Part shown: piece by piece, positions 6,741 through 11,494 of the stretch
Layout of the letters: each line of letters starts with the position of its first letter
How positions within the stretch are numbered: the stretch's first letter is position 1
Assembly: GCA_023425615.1 (NCBI GenBank)
Contig: JAFACJ010000950.1
Location: 1 to 11,494, forward strand
Direction: 5' to 3'
DNA: 11,494 bases
Origin: Actinomycetes bacterium
Lineage (GTDB): Bacteria; Actinomycetota; Actinomycetes; Streptosporangiales; Streptosporangiaceae
Translations under genes and position numbers: made by a program
Notes under the pieces: model-generated
Databases searched by the model: none
What the model was told of the DNA's origin: nothing
The model's input: the letters and a program-made list of their open reading frames with translations, nothing else

Positions 6741-6779
6741 TGCTGAACTTGGCTTGCGAGTTGTTGCAAACGTTCAGCA
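6741..6779. promoter_or_regulatory. Inverted repeat upstream of the GntR gene
   Basis: TGCTGAAC (6741-6748) and GTTCAGCA (6772-6779) are perfect 8-nt inverted repeats, 31 nt apart centre to centre, about three helical turns. They end 19 nt before the GntR start and could be an autoregulatory operator. No clear -10/-35 for the GntR gene was found. Confidence 0.4.
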
Positions 6780-6798
6780 AGCGCCGGGAAGGCGGATG

Positions 6799-7182
6799 AT
6801 GGTCAAGAAGACCGGGCGGCCCGGATATCTCCAGGTGGCCGATGACCTGCGTGAGCAGATCGCAGACGGCCGGCTAGAGCCCGGTGACGCGCTCCCTTCC
6901 CTTGCCGAGCTGTCGCGCGAGTACGAGGCATCGGTGAGTGTGGTGAAGTCCGCGATCAGCATCCTTCGCACCGAGGGCTTGGTCATCGGCCAGCAGGGCA
7001 AGGGCGTGTTCGTCCGCGAGGGCGCAGCGGCCAAGGCCGTTGACGAGACAGACGAGGACAGCCCGCTCATGAAGCAGCTCGACCAGGTCTTGACCGCCGT
7101 GCGCGATCTCGGCGAGCGGGTCGCCCTGCTGGAGCAGCAGGTGTTCCCAGAGCAGCCGCCAAAGCGTCGACCCGGCAGATGA
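6799..7182 (+). CDS. korSA: GntR-family repressor, KorSA-like
   Basis: The 127-aa protein has an N-terminal GntR winged helix (about 5-70): GYLQVADDLREQI, then LEPGDALPSLAELSREYEAS with recognition helix VSVVKSAISILRTEGLV and wing GQQGKGVFV. The C-terminal part is short and ends in a coiled-coil-like helix (SPLMKQLDQVLTAVRDLGERVALLEQQ) with no effector domain, as in KorSA-type plasmid repressors. The start is the second of two adjacent ATGs (6796 and 6799). GGAAGG at 6787-6792 is 6 nt from the second and only 3 nt from the first. It faces the Pra-like gene and probably represses it, keeping the element integrated. The symbol is by analogy with pSAM2. Confidence 0.85.
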   Translation: MVKKTGRPGYLQVADDLREQIADGRLEPGDALPSLAELSREYEASVSVVKSAISILRTEGLVIGQQGKGVFVREGAAAKAVDETDEDSPLMKQLDQVLTAVRDLGERVALLEQQVFPEQPPKRRPGR

Positions 7183-7255
7183 GTTCGTCGAGCTCTTCGA
7201 GGATCTGCCCGAGCAGTTCCTCAGGCTCCCGCCTCCGAGCTTCATCGCTTGTCAC
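7067..7255 (-). CDS. Possible 62-aa ORF antisense to the GntR 3' end
   Basis: A GTG at 7255 is preceded by a strong GGGAGG (7263-7268) with 7-nt spacing. The first half of the product (TSDEARRREPEELLGQILEE and LDELICRVDALAAALG) looks like a natural amphipathic coiled coil. The second half lies opposite the GntR gene, has low third-position GC and is arginine-rich shadow sequence. It may be a real small gene that ends inside its neighbour, or chance. No function can be given. Confidence 0.3.
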   Translation of the reverse strand: MTSDEARRREPEELLGQILEELDELICRVDALAAALGTPAAPAGRPARRDRARRSRPGRAAS

Positions 7256-7343
7256 CGCTTCACCTCCCGTCCCGTGTCCGTTCCGTTCGTTCGGCACATG
7301 GAGATTTCAGCTCAGATAAAGCGCGCAGACCATCACTCATAGC

Positions 7344-7373
7344 TCGTCAATGTTTTTCACGCCGGTTTATACA
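7344..7373 (+). promoter_or_regulatory. Possible promoter of the kinase cargo
   Basis: The spacer before 7441 is clearly richer in A/T than its surroundings. TCGTCA (7344-7349) and TATACA (7368-7373) are separated by 18 nt and resemble a -35/-10 pair. The first gene has AAAGGCGAG just before its ATG as ribosome site. Confidence 0.3.
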
Positions 7374-7440
7374 TCCAGTTTCACACCCTCCGTAAGACAT
7401 CACATTGCCCTAGTTTCCCCGCAGAACTGAAAGGCGAGAG

Positions 7441-8477
7441 ATGCCCCCGAGCAAGCCGCGCCCAGGCTGGACCCCCGGCATACTGAAAGAGCATCGAGAG
7501 GCACACGGCCTGAGTCTGGAGGCAGCGGGAGAGAAGATCCGCGAGGTCGGCGCCCGTGCGGGTCTGTCGGTGGCGGCGAACTTCCAAACGCTGTGGGGAC
7601 ACGAGAGCGGCACCATCTACCCCGGCCCGCACTACCGCCGCGCCTATTGCCTGCTCTACCAGGCGACCGAACCGGAGTTGGGTTTCCGTCTGCCTCTGCC
7701 TGACGAACAGCCCGGCAGTCTGAACCTGCCGTTCCCCGACCAGATCACCAGCCCGGCCCTGACCGAGGAAGCCGCCACCGCGATCTCCCAGGGATTCGCC
7801 CAGGTCGCCGACACCTCCCAAGCCCACGGCACCGAGCACGGCCAGGCCCTCACCGGCCGCATGGTCAACGCGTGGCGCAGTCGCGCGCTGGGCTCCACCC
7901 TCGGCAGCACGACCCTGGTCATGGTCGGCGGCTACGCGGGTTCGGGCAAGACCGAGTTCGCCCGCTTCCTGGGGGATATCTCCGGCTGGGCCATCCTGGA
8001 CAAGGACTCCCTGACCCGCCGTCTGGCCGAACGGCTTCTCGTCTCTCTGGGCGGAGACCCACACGACCGTCACAGTGAGCTCTATCTGAAAGAGATCCGC
8101 CACTCGAATACAAGTGTCTGATGGACACCACATTCGACAACCTCAATTGCGGGATATCGACTGTCCTCTCCGCCCCTTTCATCGCCGAGTTCAACGACGA
8201 GGCATGGATGAAGCGCCTCACCAACCGCTGCAAGGCCAAGGGGATCGAGGTCGCGTCCATATGGGTCCGCTGCGATGCGGACTCGATGCGCGAGTACATC
8301 GAATTCCGCGACGCCCCGCGGGACGCGTGGAAGCTGGAGAACTGGGACGAATACGTCGCCGGCCTGAACACCGTGGCCGCCCCGCCGTGTGCACAGGTCA
8401 CCATCGACAACCGCCACGGCGCCGCGATCACCGTCGTCGACCAGACCCGCGAGGCACTGCATAAGATCCTGGGGTGA
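7441..8477 (+). pseudogene. XRE-domain/P-loop kinase fusion, copy 1, frameshifted
   Basis: Two reading frames make one gene. 7441-8121 encodes 226 aa: an XRE-like helix-turn-helix (about 12-82, ending GPHYRRAYCLLYQATEPELGF), a linker, then a kinase P-loop GGYAGSGKT (163-171) and ILDKD (185-189). It stops early after YLKEIR. 8121-8477 continues the kinase, with the lid-like RDAPRDAWKLENWDEY. Comparison with copy 2 (9992-10925) shows that the reading jumps from frame ATC-CGC to CCA-CTC-GAA-TAC at 8098-8100. This fits loss of one base, probably a C. Corrected length would be 345 aa. The kinase half resembles AAA_33-type small-molecule or nucleotide kinases; the substrate is unknown. No ribosome site precedes the 8121 ATG. 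A sequencing error is possible. Confidence 0.75.
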
Positions 8478-9028
8478 GCGCTAGGGGAGTGATCCTGTAC
8501 GGCCCGCCGACGAGCGGCAAGGACACGATCACCGACGAGGTGACCCGCCAGGACGGCCGGTTCTCGCTCCTGCTCAAGCTCAAAGCGGGAACCGGCCGCA
8601 CCACCGGCTATCGACTCGTCTCCTACCAGATGCTCGAAGCCCTCGACAGGGCGGGCCGCCTGGTCGCCGAGACCCACCGCTACCGCAACATCTACGCCGT
8701 AGACCGCGAAGACGTCCAAGCCATCGTCGACAGAGGCCAGATCCCCATCGTGCACATGGGCAACGTCGCCGACCTCCGGAGTCTCCGGGACGGCATACCG
8801 CTCGACTGGCTCTGCGTCCTGCTGTGGGTTCCCCGCGAGGTCTGCGCCGAACGCTCCGCCAACCGAGGAGACACCGACACCCCCAGCCGACTACGCGCAT
8901 GGGACGAAACCCTCGCCGATCTCCAGACGGTCGAAGTGGACAAGGTGTTCGGACTGACCATCAACACCGACCAGTTCAACCCGGCCCAAGCCGCGAAGCA
9001 GATCATCACCACGGTCTCGCAACCCTGA
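8474..9028 (+). CDS. Guanylate-kinase-like P-loop phosphotransferase
   Basis: The 184-aa protein starts at GTG 8474, overlapping the upstream kinase stop by 4 nt (GTGA), so the two are translationally coupled. VILYGPPTSGKDT (residues 6-18) is a P-loop with GKDT, comparable to the GKGT of adenylate kinases. RTTGYRLVS, YRNIYAVDREDVQAIVDRG and IPIVHMGNVADL follow the order of guanylate kinase NMP-binding and core elements. LLWVPREVCAERSANRGD near 115-135 is a lid-like arginine segment. It is shorter than, and clearly different from, housekeeping guanylate kinase, so a modified nucleotide or another phosphate acceptor is possible. It is intact, unlike its partner. It ends exactly against the convergent gene at 9029. 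Confidence 0.8.
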   Translation: MSARGVILYGPPTSGKDTITDEVTRQDGRFSLLLKLKAGTGRTTGYRLVSYQMLEALDRAGRLVAETHRYRNIYAVDREDVQAIVDRGQIPIVHMGNVADLRSLRDGIPLDWLCVLLWVPREVCAERSANRGDTDTPSRLRAWDETLADLQTVEVDKVFGLTINTDQFNPAQAAKQIITTVSQP

Positions 9029-9376
9029 TCAACGCGCCAGGCCGCGCAGCAGCCGCGACCACAGCTCACCTGCGGAACGCGCGCTCATGAGGGACGTTTC
9101 GTGAACCGTGGGCCGCTCAGGCCCGCGGGTCGTCCGCCGGATCAGATAGCGACCGCCGAAGGACCCCAACTCATAGACCGTTGCCAGGCACTCGCAGGTA
9201 TGCGCGTGAACCCTGATCCGAAGCAGCAGGTCAGAGGCACGCCGACACCACTCGATGGCGTCACATTCCCGTCGCCGCATTTTGACGTGAATCCCGTGCT
9301 CCTCCGGTGCGTCTTCCCTCCACGGCTCTTCCCGCGGATGCATGAAGGCCCACAACTCAACGGCCGAGCGACGCAT
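9029..9376 (-). CDS. Small conserved actinobacterial protein of unknown function
   Basis: The 115-aa product from ATG 9376 (AGGGGA just upstream) ends in the pattern RVHAHTCECLATVYELGSFGGRYLIRRT and SAGELWSRLLRGLAR. I recognise this from many small hypothetical proteins of Streptomyces and relatives. These are often encoded beside XRE regulators. The C-terminal pattern suggests a small alpha/beta domain with a conserved CEC; no activity is known. An upstream ATG at 9430 would add 18 residues lying inside the neighbouring gene and is less likely. It overlaps that gene's end by 20 nt. Its stop abuts the stop of the guanylate-kinase-like gene. Confidence 0.65.
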   Translation of the reverse strand: MRRSAVELWAFMHPREEPWREDAPEEHGIHVKMRRRECDAIEWCRRASDLLLRIRVHAHTCECLATVYELGSFGGRYLIRRTTRGPERPTVHETSLMSARSAGELWSRLLRGLAR

Positions 9377-9563
9377 CACATCCCCTGGAGTCACGCCGCC
9401 CACCGAGCTGCAACATCTCATGCAGCTCATAAGCCCTGTCCCTCACGACCGGCGGGAAACCCTTACGCTCAGCAAGCCACCTCCCGCCGATCACGCGGAT
9501 ACGCCACTGCGGAAACTTCTTCCGCAGCACCTCCAGTTGCTTGCGAACCAGATAGTTCGCCAT
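9357..9563 (-). CDS. 68-aa small protein, possibly a detached C-terminal domain
   Basis: From ATG 9563 the product contains QLEVLRKKFPQWRIRVIGGR and WLAERKG. This resembles the short domain found in many actinobacterial proteins in which a helix, FPxWxI and a WxA(E/T)R segment recur. No good ribosome site precedes the ATG. The upstream gene overlaps it by 95 nt in another frame. Removing one G from the GGGG run at 9570-9573 would fuse the two as ELADSGRLMANYLVRKQLEV. It is therefore either a separate overlapping gene or the end of a frameshifted longer one. Confidence 0.55.
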   Translation of the reverse strand: MANYLVRKQLEVLRKKFPQWRIRVIGGRWLAERKGFPPVVRDRAYELHEMLQLGGRRDSRGCDASLGR

Positions 9564-9900
9564 CAGACGCCCCGCTGTCGGCGAGCTCTCGCAGCATGGC
9601 GAGCACCGCCTCAGCCGCCCCCTGGACGTCCGTCACCGCATGCCGCCGGGGCAGGGGCCGGATCACGAACTCCGGCTCGTCGTCAGAGACCCGGACGTCC
9701 ACCGTCCAGTCCCTCTTCGTCACCTCGATACGAGGCCACGCGTCCAGAAGCCGAACCCCGATCTCATGCCCGGCCAGCCGGTAGAGCTGAGCGCACAGCG
9801 CCGACAACGCCCGCAGTGCTTCGGCTTTCCGATCAATCGGAAGACGCACGGTCCCACCCGGCCGACGGCCCCGCGATTCGTTCGCATGTTCCGTAACCAT
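9469..9900 (-). CDS. Small protein of unknown function, divergent from kinase copy 2
   Basis: The 143-aa reading starts at ATG 9900. No clear ribosome site is seen, and GTG 9849 is an alternative start. The convincing part covers roughly residues 18-107: a helix KAEALRALSALCAQLYRLAG, then RLLDAWPRIEVTKRDWTVDVRV, EFVIRPLPRRHAV and the helix GAAEAVLAMLRELADSG. The last 30 or so residues overlap the next gene in another frame and have poor third-position GC. They look like read-through after a one-base insertion. The gene is divergent from the XRE-kinase copy 2 across a 91-nt spacer and may be controlled by it. I do not recognise the family. Confidence 0.6.
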   Translation of the reverse strand: MVTEHANESRGRRPGGTVRLPIDRKAEALRALSALCAQLYRLAGHEIGVRLLDAWPRIEVTKRDWTVDVRVSDDEPEFVIRPLPRRHAVTDVQGAAEAVLAMLRELADSGASDGELSGSQATGGAAEEVSAVAYPRDRREVAC

Positions 9901-9946
9901 GGCTGAAACGTTGCGGCATCATGCGATTTCGCAGAGGAGCCGAAAA

Positions 9947-9966
9947 GGGGGCCAGAGGGGGCCAGA
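9947..9966. repeat. Tandem 10-nt direct repeat in divergent spacer
   Basis: GGGGGCCAGA occurs twice back to back (9947-9956 and 9957-9966), so equivalent bases face the same side of the helix. It lies between the divergent small gene and the XRE-kinase copy 2, 10 nt before the latter's ribosome site. That makes an operator plausible. Confidence 0.45.
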
Positions 9967-9979
9967 CTGGATGACGGAG

Positions 9980-9985
9980 AGGAGG
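9980..9985 (+). promoter_or_regulatory. Ribosome binding site for kinase copy 2
   Basis: AGGAGG with 6-nt spacing to the ATG at 9992 fixes this start over the upstream ATGs at 9899 and 9971. Confidence 0.75.
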
Positions 9986-9991
9986 CCGCCC

Positions 9992-10925
9992 ATGACCACG
10001 GACGAACGCCGACACTTCGGCCGCTACCTTGCCCGCCTCCGCGGCGACCGCAGCCAACGAGCCCTCGCCGCCACCCTGTGCGAGCTCGCCGGAACCGCCT
10101 CCGTCACCCGACACGAGATCTCCCGCTGGGAACGCGGCGAACGCGTCCCCGAAGACTGGCTACCCCACCTATCCCAAGCTCTCGGCGTCCCCCTGGTCGT
10201 CCTCGAACACGCCGCCGCCCGAGCCCGAGGCACCCCACCCCGCTCACACCGGCGCCCCCATCGACCTGACCCCCTTCTTCCCCGAAGGTGGCCCCTTCCC
10301 CACCCTGATCCACCACGCATGGCACGGCCGCACCGCCGCCAAAGCCGCCGGCAACCCCGTCCTCGTCCTCGTCGGCGGCTACGCCGGATCAGGCAAGACG
10401 GAGTTCGCCCGCTTCCTGTCCGACCTCACCGGCTGGACCATCCTGGACAAAGACGCCCTCACCCGCCGCATGACCGAACGCCTCCTGGTCTCCCTAGGAG
10501 GCAACCCCCACGACCGGCACACCGGCTTGTATCTCGACGAGGTTCGCCCCTTGGAGTACAAGACCTTGCTCAGCGCGGCCCGAGGCAACATCGACAGCGG
10601 GGTTTCCCTCATCCTGGCGGCCCCGTTCGTCGAGAAACTCAACGACCGCCCATGGTTGAGCCGCCTCACCCACCAGTGCAACGCCCAAGGCGTCGACGTC
10701 ACCACCATCTGGGTACACGCCGACCCTGACACCATGCACGACTACATGGAACAACGCGACGCCCCACGAGACGCCTGGAAGCTCACCAACTGGGACGAGT
10801 ACATCAGCACCCTGGACACCGAAGACAGCCCCCAGACCACCCAGATCACCATCGACAACCGCCACGGAGCAGCCGTCAGCCTCGCCGAACAGACCCGCCG
10901 GGCACTCCAGAAGATCACAGCCTGA
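9992..10925 (+). pseudogene. XRE-domain/P-loop kinase fusion, copy 2, frameshifted
   Basis: From ATG 9992, 83 residues of a classical XRE helix-turn-helix are read (ALAATLCELAG, SVTRHEISRWERGERVPEDW). The frame then becomes nonsense-like while staying open to 10729. The kinase continues one frame over from 10242 (AHTGAPIDLTPFFPEGG) to a TGA at 10923. The switch lies within the two CCCC runs at 10233-10241. Reading with one C fewer gives a 310-aa protein with P-loop GGYAGSGKT (128-136), ILDKDALTRR and the lid segment RDAPRDAWKLTNWDEY. The kinase closely matches copy 1, but the XRE domain is of a different subtype. The break may be mutation, sequencing error or +1 recoding at CCC-C. The likely class is AAA_33-type kinase, substrate unknown. 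Confidence 0.75.
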
Positions 10926-11109
10926 TCAGTAGCGGAACCCTAAAGAATCCAGGGACACGAGGCTCCAGCCGTTGGCTAGTCTCATCCAGTGCTTGACGCT
11001 TCACAAGGTCGACAGGGGGACAAAGTCCACGAGACGGCCTTGCAGATCTGCTTACGCAGAGCGAACATACGGTTGGTTTGATCGGTCCGCCTGGACGATT
11101 TTTTTCACC
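10926..11109. other. Spacer between kinase copy 2 and the WD40 gene
   Basis: No coding potential is convincing here. It contains the palindrome GCAGATCTGC (about 11042-11051) and a small hairpin TCTGC-TTAC-GCAGA beside it. A weak stem GTCC-GCCT-GGAC is followed by seven T at 11099-11105, which might end plus-strand transcription. No tRNA 3'-end copy was seen. Confidence 0.4.
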
Positions 11110-11494
11110 TCATCGCTCTTCTACACCCCATACCTTGGCGGTTCCATCTTCGCTGGCGGTGGCCAGGGTGGTGCCGTCTGGGCTGAACGCCACTGATTCG
11201 ACGGAACCTGTGTGCCCAGTGAGGGTGGTGATCAGCGTGCCAGTCCGGGCATCCCACACCTTGGCGGTGCGGTCGCGGCCACTGGTGGCCACGGTGCCGT
11301 CAGGACTGAACGCCACTGATCCAACAGAGCCTGTGTGCCCGGTGGTGAGGGTGGTGATCAGCATTCCGGTCCGGGCATCCCACACCCTGGCAGTGTCATC
11401 CCAGCCGGCGGTGGCCAGGGACGTGCCGTCTGGGCTGTACACCACAGAATCGACATAGCCGGTGTGCCCGGAGCTGAGCGTGGTCATCACCAAT
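11110..11494 (-). CDS. C-terminal part of a WD40-repeat protein
   Basis: The frame runs from the right edge to a TGA at 11110-11112, giving about 128 residues, so the start is outside the window. Three WD40 blades are visible, each with GHTGxVxSVxxSPDGT, then LATAxxDxTAxVWD or a close variant: TAGWDDTARVWDART, TSGRDRTAKVWDART and TASEDGTAKVWGVEER at the very end. The spacing of about 41-43 residues is typical. The repeats are also alike in DNA. Such proteins are beta-propeller scaffolds. In actinomycetes they are often fused after kinase or NTPase domains, which cannot be seen here. Its relation to the kinase genes is unknown. Confidence 0.85.
   Translation of the reverse strand, partial: LVMTTLSSGHTGYVDSVVYSPDGTSLATAGWDDTARVWDARTGMLITTLTTGHTGSVGSVAFSPDGTVATSGRDRTAKVWDARTGTLITTLTGHTGSVESVAFSPDGTTLATASEDGTAKVWGVEER

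Noticed and set aside
5510..6799. Long plus-strand open frame opposite traSA
   Set aside because: It mirrors the traSA codons, is rich in Gly, Arg, Gln and His without motifs, has no ribosome site and is a shadow frame common in high-GC DNA.
7381..8133. Minus-strand 250-aa open frame opposite kinase copy 1
   Set aside because: The plus strand shows a P-loop, an XRE domain and a paralogue. The minus frame has no motif and is antisense shadow.
8121..8477. 8121-8477 as an independent 118-aa gene
   Set aside because: No ribosome site precedes its ATG, and its sequence is the in-line continuation of the kinase domain seen intact in copy 2.
9827..9842. TTCCGAT-CA-ATCGGAA inverted repeat considered as a terminator or relative of the hairpin at 249-281
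   Set aside because: It lies inside the coding part of the 9469-9900 gene, has no T run and is too short to be a convincing terminator.
9877..9887. TTCGTTCGCAT, an 11-nt match to the tRNA-Ala anticodon arm (195-205), considered as attR
   Set aside because: The match stops after the anticodon loop and does not include the T arm or the 3' end that integration must restore. It also lies within the start region of a small gene. Chance is likely.
10257..10729. Continuation of the XRE frame beyond the HTH as a long Arg/Pro-rich domain
   Set aside because: It is the out-of-frame reading of the kinase gene: third-position GC falls, and the other frame matches copy 1 through its whole length.
1..11494. 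CRISPR arrays, insertion sequences and rRNA genes
   Set aside because: No regularly spaced repeats, transposase motifs, terminal inverted repeats or rRNA-like segments were seen on either strand.

Overview
The window is high-GC actinobacterial DNA with strong G/C preference at third codon positions. Gene content and order match an actinomycete integrative and conjugative element (AICE) of the pSAM2 type. It sits at the 3' end of a tRNA-Ala(CGC) gene. The exact genus cannot be read from the sequence; a Streptomyces or Streptosporangiales host is plausible.

Layout. Positions 1-111 are the tail of an unrecognised, presumably chromosomal gene. The tRNA-Ala gene (167-240) is followed by a perfect hairpin (249-281) and a pair of 12-nt direct repeats (290-314) next to the integrase stop, so this junction is the likely attL side. 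From 6643 down to 319 a tightly packed minus-strand operon runs: Pra-like activator, FtsK/TraSA-type DNA translocase, small Cys protein, DUF2637-type membrane protein, conserved small protein, 48-aa Cys-rich protein, 51-aa membrane peptide, RepSA-type initiator, excisionase, tyrosine integrase. Most of these are joined by TGATG or ATGA stop/start overlaps. Upstream of the operon a KorSA-like GntR repressor (6799-7182) is transcribed divergently. The spacer holds a consensus -35 and two inverted repeats that look like operators. Together these genes supply repression/activation, excision, rolling-circle replication and double-stranded DNA transfer.

From 7441 to 10925 lies cargo not expected in the AICE core. 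There are two paralogous P-loop kinase genes whose kinase halves align closely but whose N-termini are two different XRE-type DNA-binding domains. Both genes are broken by single-base frameshifts at different places. The first overlaps by 4 nt a guanylate-kinase-like gene. Between the two copies, three small minus-strand genes run divergently from the second copy; the first two of them may themselves be one frameshifted gene. The function of this kinase module is unknown. It is the most unusual part of the window.

From 11110 to the right edge is the C-terminal part of a WD40-repeat protein on the minus strand. No second copy of the tRNA 3' end (attR) was found, so the far end of the element is either beyond the window or lost.
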